IMG/VR virus record: IMGVR_UViG_3300042923_000189
Location: 1 to 41,735 of that record
Direction: 5' to 3' (one strand)
Source: a virus
DNA: 41,735 nucleotides
In this document: piece by piece, positions 1 through 6,683 of the stretch
How positions within the stretch are numbered: the first letter of the stretch is position 1
Layout: every line of letters begins with the position of its first letter
Notes under the pieces: model-generated
Database searches by the model: none
Told to the model about the DNA's origin: nothing
Seen by the model: only the letters and a program-made list of their open reading frames with translations
Program-made: the position numbers and the translations under genes

Positions 1-270
1 TGGGGCGAATGGTATTACGATGAGCACATTGACTGCCATTATTACAAATATGATTTCCAGAATGGAGATAGGTTGGTAGTTGATGAGTACCGAGACAGAG
101 AATATTTCTGGTCAGACATAAAGAAGGACGAACAGCATTATCATCTACTACAGATGAAAAAGCCGGCTTATGGAGGAACCAAGACCTTTGAACAGAAGTA
201 CATGCATCAAACTTCATGTATGACTGAAATTGTTGAATATCTGAAAGAGCTTCAGAAGAAGGGAGCCTGA
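1..270 (+). CDS. Hypothetical phage protein, 5'-truncated by window edge
   Basis: The frame is open from base 1 to a TGA at 268-270, and no start is visible, so this is the C-terminal 89 residues of a longer protein. A TTG at 73 is in frame but has no convincing ribosome binding site. The visible part is hydrophilic and rich in Tyr, Trp, His, Asp and Lys (for example the run DREYFWSDIKK), with no transmembrane segment or recognised motif. The next gene starts two bases downstream, so it belongs to a rightward operon of small genes. I do not recognise the family. It may be the tail of a nucleic-acid enzyme in the replication block that ends the window on the other side. Confidence 0.6.
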   Translation, partial: WGEWYYDEHIDCHYYKYDFQNGDRLVVDEYRDREYFWSDIKKDEQHYHLLQMKKPAYGGTKTFEQKYMHQTSCMTEIVEYLKELQKKGA

Positions 271-272
271 CC

Positions 273-458
273 ATGGAATATACTAATCAACTAATTGCCA
301 AAGCCAAGCATTCCCGATGCAGGATATGTCTGGAGTATATCACCGAACCAGAGGCAGATAACCAAGAGTTTCAGGCAGCTAAAACCAGTCGGGGGGGGTA
401 CAACTTTGTACATACCCGATGTTGGATGAAAGAATATAAGGAGGCAGTACATAAATGA
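273..458 (+). CDS. Small zinc-knuckle protein (61 aa)
   Basis: The ATG is preceded by AGAAGGGAG. The protein has Cys16-x2-Cys19 near the N terminus and His47-x2-Cys50 near the C terminus, a C2HC pattern fitting one structural zinc. Nothing suggests an enzyme. It starts just after the upstream gene and its stop overlaps the next start in an ATGA arrangement, so it is translated within a tightly packed operon. Small zinc-binding proteins like this are common in early/middle regions of Firmicutes phages, usually of unknown function. A nucleic-acid or protein-binding adaptor role is only inference. Confidence 0.7.
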   Translation: MEYTNQLIAKAKHSRCRICLEYITEPEADNQEFQAAKTSRGGYNFVHTRCWMKEYKEAVHK

Positions 459-643
459 AACGGAGCACAGCATTCCCGGGAAGACGAAGTGAAGGTGAAT
501 TTAAATTGAACTCAGCTAGAGCTTACGGAAACATAGAAAACGATGCTAAGAAAGGTAATAGTAAGATAAATCCCATATTTACGGAACGACCTCATTATGG
601 GATTCCCGAGCCGGTTATCCAACCGACCACTGGCGCCGGGTGA
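455..643 (+). CDS. Hypothetical protein (62 aa)
   Basis: A 62-residue basic, probably poorly structured protein rich in Arg, Lys, Asn, Gly and Pro. It begins at an ATG that overlaps the previous stop (ATGA), with GGAGG in the end of the upstream gene. Its last 29 bases overlap the 3' end of a convergent gene on the other strand. It has no recognisable domain. It is included because of the coupling to the upstream gene and the good ribosome binding site. Confidence 0.55.
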   Translation: MKRSTAFPGRRSEGEFKLNSARAYGNIENDAKKGNSKINPIFTERPHYGIPEPVIQPTTGAG

Positions 644-896
644 CGTCAAAAATAAAAACTATGCTATTCCTGATACCATAAGCATCATAAGCACAATCAA
701 AGGTCATGATGTAGTTTTCCTCTTTCCGCATAAACGAAGAATATATCTTGTAAGTAAATCTCTCACAACGATCATCTACGATGCGGAAGTAATCGACTCT
801 CATTTTACCTTCGGGATTTGTAGTTGTAATGACATCGATCGGGTGCCCTGCAGGATGTTTGATCAGAGGACGGTGGTCGGGTTGTAGGAATGGCAT
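615..896 (-). CDS. Antisense-oriented accessory protein (93 aa)
   Basis: This leftward gene lies inside a rightward operon. Its ATG at 896-894 is preceded on its strand by a TGAGGT ribosome binding site, and a consensus-quality promoter lies about 30 bases further up. The protein opens with a Pro/His-rich stretch (HRPLIKHPAGHP), continues with TNPEGKMR, and has alternating hydrophobic beta-like segments. It resembles a family of about 90-residue proteins in Clostridial phages, but I cannot attach a function. The other strand here is also open (597-887), but that reading is rich in basic and Ser/Ile runs and has no proper ribosome binding site. Independent leftward expression suggests a gene active in the lysogen. 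Confidence 0.65.
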   Translation of the reverse strand: MPFLQPDHRPLIKHPAGHPIDVITTTNPEGKMRVDYFRIVDDRCERFTYKIYSSFMRKEENYIMTFDCAYDAYGIRNSIVFIFDVTRRQWSVG

Positions 897-925
897 AGTA
901 TTACCTCACAGAAATTAGTAATTTG

Positions 926-954
926 ATTATAGAACATTTGTTTGGAATTTTCAA
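926..954 (-). promoter_or_regulatory. Sigma-A-type promoter for the 615-896 gene
   Basis: On the minus strand the -35 is TTGAAA (plus 949-954) and the -10 is TATAAT (plus 926-931), separated by exactly 17 bp. Transcription would start near 919, leaving a short leader before the ATG at 896. The TATAGAAC seen here on the plus strand equals one half of the 16-bp operators found at 34825 and 35146, so repressor control is possible but unproven. Confidence 0.75.
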
Positions 955-976
955 TATGAGATTGGAGGAAAGTATT

Positions 977-1291
977 ATGAAGGATATTAAGCTTTTAGAG
1001 ATTTGTGATAACTGCGGACAGCATTTAACTCTTATGGAAAGTCAGAGAGTTGAAGATGGAACGGTTTGGGCGGTAAAGAGATGTTTGAACTGCGGAGGAT
1101 TTCCAGCGGAAGAGATCACAAGGCTACACACAGACATCGAGGAAGCTATCTGTAAAAAACAACAGCCAATTAAAGTGGCGCATGAATATGATGATGAATT
1201 TACATGTCCAACATGCGGAGAAACCACTGAGGATTATGATGTTACTACATTCGAATTTTGCCCGAAGTGCGGTCAGAAATTAGCATGGTAA
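977..1291 (+). CDS. Double zinc-ribbon protein (104 aa)
   Basis: The start at 977 is chosen over an upstream in-frame ATG at 923 because GGAGG lies at 964-968 with correct spacing. The protein has four CxxC knuckles in two pairs: CDNC and CLNC in the N-terminal half, CPTC and CPKC in the C-terminal half. This gives two zinc ribbons joined by an acidic linker. Such rubredoxin-like ribbons usually mediate nucleic-acid or protein contacts. The specific function is unknown. The gene lies downstream of the minus-strand promoter and is followed by the next rightward small gene after 36 bp. Confidence 0.7.
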   Translation: MKDIKLLEICDNCGQHLTLMESQRVEDGTVWAVKRCLNCGGFPAEEITRLHTDIEEAICKKQQPIKVAHEYDDEFTCPTCGETTEDYDVTTFEFCPKCGQKLAW

Positions 1292-1327
1292 ACTTGAATT
1301 TATTTAATTTTAAGAAGGGAGATAACT

Positions 1328-1573
1328 ATGAACCTAGAAGAATTCCGAAAAGGATTAGAATCCGATGCCAGACAAGAGAATGAAGTCTTGAAGAAACGCA
1401 TCAATCAACTCGAAGCGGAACAGAGCGCTGAGATCCAACGGTTGCACTGTGATATGAGAGCGGTAACTAATAGATGCTATGCACTCACCAGGGGAACAAT
1501 GTGTATGTTTTGCAGATTGCAGAGTAAGTTCGAATGTGAAAGCAGTCTCCGGAAAGGCGGTAAATCCCAATGA
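1328..1573 (+). CDS. Coiled-coil small protein (81 aa)
   Basis: The ATG follows AAGGGAG at good spacing. Residues about 1-45 are strongly charged and heptad-like (Glu, Lys, Gln, Leu), predicting a helix or coiled coil. The C-terminal part contains a Cys-x2-Cys pair (MCMFCRL) and a later single Cys. The stop overlaps the start of the next gene. No known family is recognised, and function cannot be assigned. Confidence 0.6.
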   Translation: MNLEEFRKGLESDARQENEVLKKRINQLEAEQSAEIQRLHCDMRAVTNRCYALTRGTMCMFCRLQSKFECESSLRKGGKSQ

Positions 1574-1848
1574 GCGGCGAAATATCATTTGTATTTGCAA
1601 TAATTGGCATCGTACTACTGATAATCGGCTACATAATGCTAGATAAGTCTGAAGCAAGGACTAAGAAATCAGAAGAGCCAGCCGAACCAACTGAACCAGA
1701 GGGGCCAAAGAAGCGCTGCATGAACTGCGCTGCAAAGCAGTACGAGGATATGATGGATATACGATGCAGGAATAAGAAGTCTGAGCATTATGGAACTATG
1801 ATGGATGATTATGCGGTGTGTAACCGCTGGAAGGGAGCAAGGGAATGA
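1570..1848 (+). CDS. Membrane-anchored small cysteine-rich protein (92 aa)
   Basis: The start overlaps the previous stop (ATGA). Residues about 6-25 form one strong transmembrane helix, followed by a Lys/Glu/Pro linker (repeated EP units) and a C-terminal domain with CMNC plus two further cysteines (IRC and VCNRW), which could hold one zinc. The layout of anchor, flexible spacer and cysteine cluster suggests the cluster acts at the inner face of the membrane. Similar proteins occur in Clostridial phage early operons. No function is known to me. Confidence 0.65.
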   Translation: MSGEISFVFAIIGIVLLIIGYIMLDKSEARTKKSEEPAEPTEPEGPKKRCMNCAAKQYEDMMDIRCRNKKSEHYGTMMDDYAVCNRWKGARE

Positions 1849-2033
1849 GGATAGTATATATAGTAGAAATCGATGAGGATGTTTATGAACTTAGTGGATT
1901 ATTAGATGCTTTAGATGTAACAGTAGAACTAGCTACAGATTGCGGTGTTATCCGAAGCAGATTAGAGTCACCGGATGAAGTCTGTGAGAATGGAGATCGG
2001 GAAGGAGTTGATACTGATGCCGGACTGGATTAA
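1845..2033 (+). CDS. Small acidic hypothetical protein (62 aa)
   Basis: The start overlaps the upstream stop (ATGA) and follows AAGGGAGCAAGGG. The product is very acidic (many Asp and Glu, few Lys) with no recognisable motif. Its 3' end overlaps the next small membrane gene by 17 bases. Acidic miniproteins of phages often bind host DNA-binding proteins, but there is no specific evidence here. Confidence 0.5.
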   Translation: MRIVYIVEIDEDVYELSGLLDALDVTVELATDCGVIRSRLESPDEVCENGDREGVDTDAGLD

Positions 2034-2139
2034 TAATATGTTATGGGTTTTGATTGGTGTATTTATTGGAGCAACTGTTATGGCAACGATAGTTTGTTGC
2101 TGGATAAAGAAGGGAGATATTGAGGATGAATGCGATTAA
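2017..2139 (+). CDS. DUF3789-like tiny membrane protein (40 aa)
   Basis: A 40-residue reading frame begins at ATG 2017, nine bases after an AAGGAG ribosome binding site. It has one hydrophobic segment (LWVLIGVFIGATVMATIV), a double Cys, then a short charged tail (KKGDIEDE). Single-pass proteins of this size and layout, annotated as DUF3789, are common in Firmicutes phages. It overlaps the neighbouring genes at both ends, as is usual for translationally coupled genes. Function is unknown. Confidence 0.6.
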   Translation: MPDWINNMLWVLIGVFIGATVMATIVCCWIKKGDIEDECD

Positions 2140-2449
2140 GGATGATGTTATAAATCTGGTACATAAGGAATTGAAGTCAGCCAACGAGAAGTTCCCTCCG
2201 TTTAACTCAGCACATGAAGGGTATGCGGTGATTAAGGAAGAGGTTGAGGAAGCTCATGATGTGCTGGAGTTGCTTGGTAATAATTTAAGATACTTATGGA
2301 CTGAGATTAAATTTAACCATTCTGAGTTCGAGGCAATAAGATCATTAAAGGAAGATGCAATTAACGCAGCTATAGAGTTAATCCAGGTTGCAGCTATGGC
2401 TCAGAAATTTATCGATATGAAGATGGGAGATAAGAAAGATGGACAGTAA
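2126..2449 (+). CDS. MazG-like NTP pyrophosphohydrolase family protein
   Basis: The start at 2126 is preferred over a TTG at 2120 because GGGAG lies nine bases upstream. The 107-residue protein has the all-alpha MazG-like layout: a helix with the acidic signature KEEVEEAHD, a long insert, then AINAAIELIQVAAMAQKF, where a MazG fold has its last helix. MazG-type enzymes hydrolyse NTPs or dNTPs, or ppGpp-like nucleotides, to monophosphates. In phages they are thought to tune nucleotide pools. The second acidic pair is less obvious, so activity is uncertain. It overlaps the next gene by 11 bases. Confidence 0.65.
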   Translation: MNAIKDDVINLVHKELKSANEKFPPFNSAHEGYAVIKEEVEEAHDVLELLGNNLRYLWTEIKFNHSEFEAIRSLKEDAINAAIELIQVAAMAQKFIDMKMGDKKDGQ

Positions 2450-3134
2450 AGAATTATTATTAAGAGCAAAGGAAACCACTGAAAAACAGCTAGAGTTGAT
2501 AAAGCATATAGAAAGAGCTGAGGATATTATTGGTACGGTTAAGGATGGCTTTATCTGCTTTTATGTAGTCGGATGCGGATCAGTACGAATTGATGATGTG
2601 GTGGACATAGAGAAGTTGGATGCAATAAAGGAATTAGGGTTAGTTGCTATTATGAATTTCAGAGATGATAAGACTGTAGAGCTGGAGAAGCTTCTCGGGA
2701 TCCGTAAACCAGCAATCATCAATCCGGAGTTTGAAGCTGCAGTCCAGGCGATGGAGCAGTCACATAAGAAGCCGGATACAGTGGAAGCGAAGCTTGCCGA
2801 CATCATCCAGGGTGAAGCCAAGAAGATCGAGGACAAGCCAATTATTCCTGAGACATCTTTGGATAAGTATCCGGCAAAGAAAGATAAGCGCGTTAAGACT
2901 CCAAGTAATATGATTGAAGCAGATGTTCGCAGAATGTATGTCGAAGAGAGCAGGGACCGGAAGTACATAGCTGATCACTACGGTATCAGCGAAAGCAAGA
3001 TAAACAATTATCTCTTCCTGCATGATATCAAGCGCAAGCCTACTAAGGCGAGTAAGCCGGCTAAGCAACCGGATGAAACGGAGCGTCCCTCGCAAGCAAC
3101 CTCTGTTTCGAGCAATAAGCAAATCAGACCATAG
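2439..3134 (+). CDS. Hypothetical protein with C-terminal HTH-like domain (231 aa)
   Basis: The start ATG follows GGGAGAT. The N-terminal ~85 residues form an alpha/beta domain of unknown family. A Lys/Pro-rich linker follows, and about residues 155-195 resemble a small helix-turn-helix (DRKYIADHYGISESKINNYL), as in resolvase or sigma-like recognition helices. The C terminus is basic and Ser/Pro-rich. This suggests a DNA-binding regulator or replication accessory protein. It sits between the MazG-like gene and the ArpU-type regulator, where late-gene control functions are often found. The exact function is unknown. Confidence 0.6.
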   Translation: MDSKELLLRAKETTEKQLELIKHIERAEDIIGTVKDGFICFYVVGCGSVRIDDVVDIEKLDAIKELGLVAIMNFRDDKTVELEKLLGIRKPAIINPEFEAAVQAMEQSHKKPDTVEAKLADIIQGEAKKIEDKPIIPETSLDKYPAKKDKRVKTPSNMIEADVRRMYVEESRDRKYIADHYGISESKINNYLFLHDIKRKPTKASKPAKQPDETERPSQATSVSSNKQIRP

Positions 3135-3288
3135 TTGCAGGACATGCGGTAGGCCGATACATTTTAAAGATGATCTATCTAAGGTTAATTGGCCATATCA
3201 GTATAAGCGCAAGAGGAACGGTAACTCAGAAACAGTATATTGCTGCAGCGGTGCGCATATGTCGGCCGCTAGGTGTAAGGATTCGTAG
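3073..3288 (+). CDS. Zinc-ribbon miniprotein (71 aa)
   Basis: The frame overlaps the 3' end of the previous gene. I place the start at ATG 3073, the last Met before the conserved part, although its ribosome binding site is weak, so translation probably depends on coupling. The protein has CRTC in the middle and YCC plus RC near the C terminus, spaced like a zinc ribbon or HNH-associated knuckle (C-x2-C with a later C/C pair). The N terminus is basic. It precedes the late regulator by 15 bases. Confidence 0.5.
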   Translation: MKRSVPRKQPLFRAISKSDHSCRTCGRPIHFKDDLSKVNWPYQYKRKRNGNSETVYCCSGAHMSAARCKDS

Positions 3289-3303
3289 GAGGAGGGTGAT
3301 TAA

Positions 3304-3795
3304 GTGAATCAAGTAACAGCAGACGACCTAATAAGTAAGGCGGTAAAGGTTGCTATCAAGGAGTACAACAAAGAGCAACGTGGTGAGAAAAAACGTAAGG
3401 CACTACATAACACTAAGATGCTTCTGAAGAATTATGATAAAATCAAGAGTAGCATCGAAGAAGCTATATCTGAGGAAAGTCAATTGAATGATAGTCTTCA
3501 TTACGATGCTGACGATGAGGTTTATATTAACAGTATCAGGAAGAGTAAACTCAAGAGTCTTATTATTATAGCTCACATAGACAGAGCTCTTGCAGTAGTT
3601 CAGGATGAGTATATCAAAAAAGATACACCAGAGAAATACGATGTATTTATCAAATGCTTCATGCAGGGAATGAATTATGATGAGGCAGTCAAAGAATACT
3701 TCTCTAGTAAGACATCGGTAAGCCGGTGGGTGAATGAAGTTACAAAAGAAGTAAGTATTCAGTTGTTCGGGGTTGATGGGGTTGACCTCATTTGA
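3304..3795 (+). CDS. ArpU-type phage late transcriptional regulator
   Basis: A GTG start at 3304 follows GGAGGAGGGTGAT. The 163-residue protein has the ArpU/sigma-70-region-4-like layout: a Lys-rich helical N terminus (KAVKVAIKEYNKEQRGEKK), a helical middle, and a C-terminal recognition region (YDEAVKEYFSSKTSVSRWVNEV). ArpU-family proteins sit just upstream of terminase genes in many Firmicutes phages and act as late transcription activators. Position here fits: it ends the early/middle block and is followed by a gene-free region, a promoter and the packaging genes. DNA-binding targets are not identifiable. Confidence 0.8.
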   Translation: MNQVTADDLISKAVKVAIKEYNKEQRGEKKRKALHNTKMLLKNYDKIKSSIEEAISEESQLNDSLHYDADDEVYINSIRKSKLKSLIIIAHIDRALAVVQDEYIKKDTPEKYDVFIKCFMQGMNYDEAVKEYFSSKTSVSRWVNEVTKEVSIQLFGVDGVDLI

Positions 3796-4021
3796 AACAA
3801 CCGTGGAATAAAAACGGAATTTACAAGGTATTTATCCCTGTGTTATTATTACTGTGGAAGGTTGCAAAAACCTCCGTTGGCTGGTAGGTGTCATAGCTTA
3901 CTGGCTGATTGATCATAGTTGACTTCTCTTGCTTCAAACAAGATCACAAATGGTAGCAAGCAAGCGTTTAGCCTTTGCATTAAATGTTTTCGCGTGAACG
4001 ACATCATGGGAAACAACGTTT
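3796..4021 (+). other. Gene-free region with hairpin upstream of tRNA-like element
   Basis: No convincing coding frame is present. A perfect 7-bp inverted repeat (CTTGCTT at 3928-3934 and AAGCAAG at 3958-3964) could fold, and a small hairpin around GGTTGCAAAAACC lies near 3859-3871. The stretch may be a leader or precursor of the tRNA-like element that follows, or part of the packaging-start region. I see no repeats typical of a cos site. Confidence 0.35.
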
Positions 4022-4102
4022 GGAATTTGTAGCTCAACAGGTAGAGCACTGGCGCGCGCACAACAAGATCAGTGGATGTAGGTTCGACTCCTACCAATTC
4101 CC
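4022..4102 (+). tRNA. Degenerate tRNA-like element (possible pseudo-tRNA)
   Basis: A D-arm (GCTC at 4032-4035 with GAGC at 4044-4047), a perfect T-arm (GTAGG, loop TTCGACT, CCTAC at 4078-4094) and an acceptor helix (GGAATT-T-G with CAATTCC at 4095-4101, one bulged T) can be drawn. The anticodon region is abnormal: the segment between D- and T-arms is about seven bases too long, the best stem leaves a loop of 14-18 bases rich in GC repeats, and no anticodon can be assigned. No CCA is encoded. It could be a decayed tRNA, a tRNA with a small insertion, or a tRNA-mimicking RNA. It lies directly before the packaging genes. Confidence 0.5.
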
Positions 4103-4143
4103 TCCCTCATTCCCCGAGGGCCCCCTCATACAGAACTGATAAG

Positions 4144-4183
4144 AAAAGGCATTGACTGATTATGAATTGATTAGTGCCTTTTT
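4144..4183 (+). terminator. Rho-independent terminator after the tRNA-like element
   Basis: AAGGCA at 4146-4151 pairs with TGCCTT at 4175-4180, followed by a T run. The inner part of the stem also pairs partly (TGACTGATT against GATTAG). It separates the early region from the promoter at 4189. Confidence 0.6.
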
Positions 4184-4188
4184 ATGTA

Positions 4189-4217
4189 TTGCAAATACTG
4201 TAAAAAAGTGGTAGTAT
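4189..4217 (+). promoter_or_regulatory. Promoter upstream of the 4242 gene
   Basis: A -35 of TTGCAA (4189-4194) and a -10 of TAGTAT (4212-4217) are separated by 17 bp. Transcription would begin about 4224, just before the GGGGGTGG ribosome binding site of the next gene. Confidence 0.5.
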
Positions 4218-4241
4218 TTGGAATAGAAGGGGGTGGATTGA

Positions 4242-4421
4242 ATGAAACAGTACATCGAAACAGTATCATCTTCAAGTGCTAACGAATTTGATAAAGAAGT
4301 CAAGGAACTTCTTAAAGAAGGATATAAAGTCCAATCAACATGCATAAGTAAAAGAGAAGTTGGATCATACGAAGAATTTAGCGTTTTACAGGCTATATTG
4401 CTAAAAGAAACAGAAGAATAA
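4242..4421 (+). CDS. Small DUF1737/Cse60-like hypothetical protein (59 aa)
   Basis: ATG 4242 follows a GGGGGTGG ribosome binding site. The 59 residues have the layout of small beta-alpha-beta-beta proteins of the DUF1737/Cse60 kind: KQYIETVSSSS, an amphipathic helix (EFDKEVKELLKEGYKV), then two short strands. Such proteins are common in phages and sporulating Firmicutes, with no established role. It has its own promoter upstream and a strong terminator directly downstream, so it is a single-gene unit between the late regulator and the terminase. Family assignment is by layout only. Confidence 0.6.
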   Translation: MKQYIETVSSSSANEFDKEVKELLKEGYKVQSTCISKREVGSYEEFSVLQAILLKETEE

Positions 4422-4428
4422 ATAATAT

Positions 4429-4450
4429 AAGCATCCTTCGGGGTGCTTTT
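4429..4450 (+). terminator. UUCG-tetraloop terminator
   Basis: An 8-bp stem (AAGCATCC with GGGTGCTT, one G-T pair) closes a TTCG tetraloop and is followed by TTTT. It ends the single-gene unit before the terminase operon. Confidence 0.8.
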
Positions 4451-4485
4451 CTTATACTCAAAACGACGAATAGAGGTGGTGATCA

Positions 4486-5292
4486 GTGGCAAGAAGCCCA
4501 GATGAAAGATATAGTGAGGCATTAAAGCTTTTCCAGTCTGGAATGAAATTGGTTGATATTGCAAGTCAACTAAATCTTCCCGAAGGCACTGTTCGCCGTT
4601 GGAAGAGTACTCATAAGTGGGATAGCGAACGCTCGGATAAGAATAGCGAACGCTCGGATGATATATCATGGTTGCAGATAGAAAAAGAATATGTTACAGA
4701 TATTCGAAAGAGTCCATGCAGCTTAGAGTATTTATCGGAAAAGTATAATATTCCAATCCAGACCGTAAAAGATATGTCGGCAAAACGTTCATGGTCTTCG
4801 AAGAGAACTGAATACAAACTGCGCACAAACCAAAAAATCATTGATAAATCATCCGATAAGGATGCTGATCGGATTCTTAATCTTCTGAGGATTACAGACA
4901 TTGCAGTTAATAAAGCCGAACAATCTCTTGGTGAATTAGAGACCTATCTCATTACCAATAAGAAGAAGACTAAGGTCATTGAATATACTGCCCAATCTGC
5001 TCCAGGGAAGCCTACAAAAGAAGTGATTGATGAGGAAGAGAGTATTAGCACTATGCCGGGTCCTGTTGATAAGCAGGGCTTGCTTTTTATCACCTCTTCT
5101 CTTAAGAATATCAAGGACCTTTATTCGATTACTGCTGACAATAAGATGCAAGAGCATAAAATTGACCACGATAATAAGAAGTTTGAGCTGGACAAGACAA
5201 AAGCGCAGATTACTGATGATGGTCCAGTTGAAGATGATGGTTTCCTTGAAGCTTTATCCAGAAAGGTTGATGAGATATGGCAGGAAGAATAA
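4486..5292 (+). CDS. terS: Terminase small subunit
   Basis: A GTG start follows AGAGGTGGTGAT. The N-terminal 35 residues form a helix-turn-helix of the type in PBSX-like small terminases (GMKLVDIASQLNLPEGTVRRWK), and a second similar motif follows around residues 85-105 (YLSEKYNIPIQTVKDMSAKRSW). The C-terminal half is charged and probably helical, for oligomerisation and large-subunit contact. The protein binds the packaging start site on concatemeric DNA and delivers it to the large subunit. It overlaps terL by 16 bases. A short in-frame duplication (two SERSD units) lies between the two HTH parts. Confidence 0.85.
   Translation: MARSPDERYSEALKLFQSGMKLVDIASQLNLPEGTVRRWKSTHKWDSERSDKNSERSDDISWLQIEKEYVTDIRKSPCSLEYLSEKYNIPIQTVKDMSAKRSWSSKRTEYKLRTNQKIIDKSSDKDADRILNLLRITDIAVNKAEQSLGELETYLITNKKKTKVIEYTAQSAPGKPTKEVIDEEESISTMPGPVDKQGLLFITSSLKNIKDLYSITADNKMQEHKIDHDNKKFELDKTKAQITDDGPVEDDGFLEALSRKVDEIWQEE
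4622..4659 (+). repeat. In-frame 21-bp-period tandem duplication in terS
   Basis: ATAGCGAACGCTCGGAT occurs at 4622-4638 and again at 4643-4659, giving two NSERSD/DSERSD units in the linker between two predicted HTH motifs. Each unit also contains the inverted GCGAACGCTCG-type core. It looks like a recent slippage duplication. Confidence 0.8.
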
Positions 5293-6554
5293 AGAAGGCT
5301 ATATTCAAATTCAAACCATTTTCAAACAAGCAGTTAAAAGTACTGACGTGGTGGCTTCCGAAATCTCCTATGCACGACATGGATGGTATTATTGCCGATG
5401 GAGCTATCCGATCAGGTAAAACATTATCAATGTCATTATCTTTTGTCATATGGGCAATGACAATATTCACAGATCAGAACTTCGGCATGTGCGGAAAGAC
5501 GATTGGATCCTTCCGGAGAAATGTATTGTTTCTCCTGAAGTTAATGCTTAGAGCACGAGGTTATGGAATAGCTGATCACAGAGCTGATAATCTTCTGGTT
5601 GTTACACGAGGAGATGTAACAAATTACTTTTATATATTCGGTGGTAAGGATGAGCGGTCACAAGATCTGATACAAGGTATCACTCTTGCAGGCTGCTTTT
5701 TTGATGAAGTAGCGCTGATGCCGGAATCCTTTGTTAACCAGGCAACCGGTCGCTGTTCAGTTGATGGATCTAAATTCTGGTTCAACTGCAATCCTGATGG
5801 ACCTTATCATTGGTTTAAAATCAACTGGATAGATAAGATCATCGAGAAGAACCTGTTATATCTGCATTTCACAATGGATGATAACCTGAGCTTATCTGAG
5901 AAGATTAAGGTTAGATACAAATCAATGTATTACGGAGTATTCTATCAGCGCTACATATTAGGTTTATGGGTAGTTGCTGAAGGTGTTATCTATGATATGT
6001 TCGACAAGGTAAAGCACACGGTTAAATCTATTACGGATCTAATCACTGATACCTATTATGTCAGCATTGACTATGGTACCCAGAATGCAACCGTATTCCT
6101 CTTGTGGTGTAAGAATAAAGCGGGCAAATGGATCTGTATCAAAGAATATTACTATTCCGGTCGTGATGAGTCGGAGCAGAAAACGGATACTGAATATGCT
6201 GACGATCTCGGAGAGTTCCTAGGAGATATAAAGCCTAGGGCCATCATTGTAGATCCAAGTGCTGCGTCCTTCATAGCAGAGCTTCGTAAGCGAAGATATA
6301 CAATCAAAAAGGCCAAGAACGATGTCTTGGATGGCATCAGGTATGTGGCAACTCTCCTTAATCAGGAGTTGATAGCTTTCTCTGAGGACTGCACGAATAC
6401 TATCCTGGAATTCAATTCGTATATCTGGGATATAAAAGCTTCTGACCGGGGCGAAGACAAGCCGGTTAAACAGCACGATCATGCTATGGATGCTGTTAGA
6501 TATTTCTGTTATACGATAATCTTCAAAGGTAATGGCATTTCGATATTGAAGTGA
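5277..6554 (+). CDS. terL: Terminase large subunit (PBSX family)
   Basis: ATP-driven DNA packaging motor and nuclease. Walker A is at residues 41-49 (DGAIRSGKT), Walker B is about residue 140 (CFFDEVAL), and the RNase-H-like nuclease has its acidic residues in SIDYGTQN (~262), IIVDPSAAS (~323) and DHAMDAVRY (~401). The 425-residue length is normal for PBSX/XtmB-type terminases. The start overlaps terS by 16 bases, with GAGATATGGCAGG around it. The enzyme docks on the portal encoded next. Confidence 0.95.
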   Translation: MAGRIKKAIFKFKPFSNKQLKVLTWWLPKSPMHDMDGIIADGAIRSGKTLSMSLSFVIWAMTIFTDQNFGMCGKTIGSFRRNVLFLLKLMLRARGYGIADHRADNLLVVTRGDVTNYFYIFGGKDERSQDLIQGITLAGCFFDEVALMPESFVNQATGRCSVDGSKFWFNCNPDGPYHWFKINWIDKIIEKNLLYLHFTMDDNLSLSEKIKVRYKSMYYGVFYQRYILGLWVVAEGVIYDMFDKVKHTVKSITDLITDTYYVSIDYGTQNATVFLLWCKNKAGKWICIKEYYYSGRDESEQKTDTEYADDLGEFLGDIKPRAIIVDPSAASFIAELRKRRYTIKKAKNDVLDGIRYVATLLNQELIAFSEDCTNTILEFNSYIWDIKASDRGEDKPVKQHDHAMDAVRYFCYTIIFKGNGISILK

Positions 6555-6683
6555 AAATGACAGTAATACTAAACTCAATAAACAACAAAAATCAACAATG
6601 CCCTGTTTTCAAGGGTTTCAGCATTTCAACTATTGCACTAAACTGCTGTTTTGCGAATAGTACAGGAGAAACGAGGTAAAATC

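Noticed and set aside
597-887. Plus-strand 96-aa frame opposite the antisense gene
   Set aside because: No ribosome binding site; the minus strand has promoter, site and more protein-like sequence.
2561-3122. Two long minus-strand frames under the HTH-like protein gene
   Set aside because: Low-complexity Ser/Leu/Ile composition, no ribosome binding site, entirely within a good plus-strand gene.
3891-4097. Minus-strand 68-aa frame over the tRNA-like element
   Set aside because: It is the antisense shadow often produced over a tRNA (PTSTDLVVRAPVLYL-like residues), has no ribosome binding site and covers structured RNA.
6555-6683. Promoter or att-like site before the portal
   Set aside because: It has CCCTGTTTTCAA in common with the sequence left of attP, but only 12 bases, and no promoter elements with good spacing were found.
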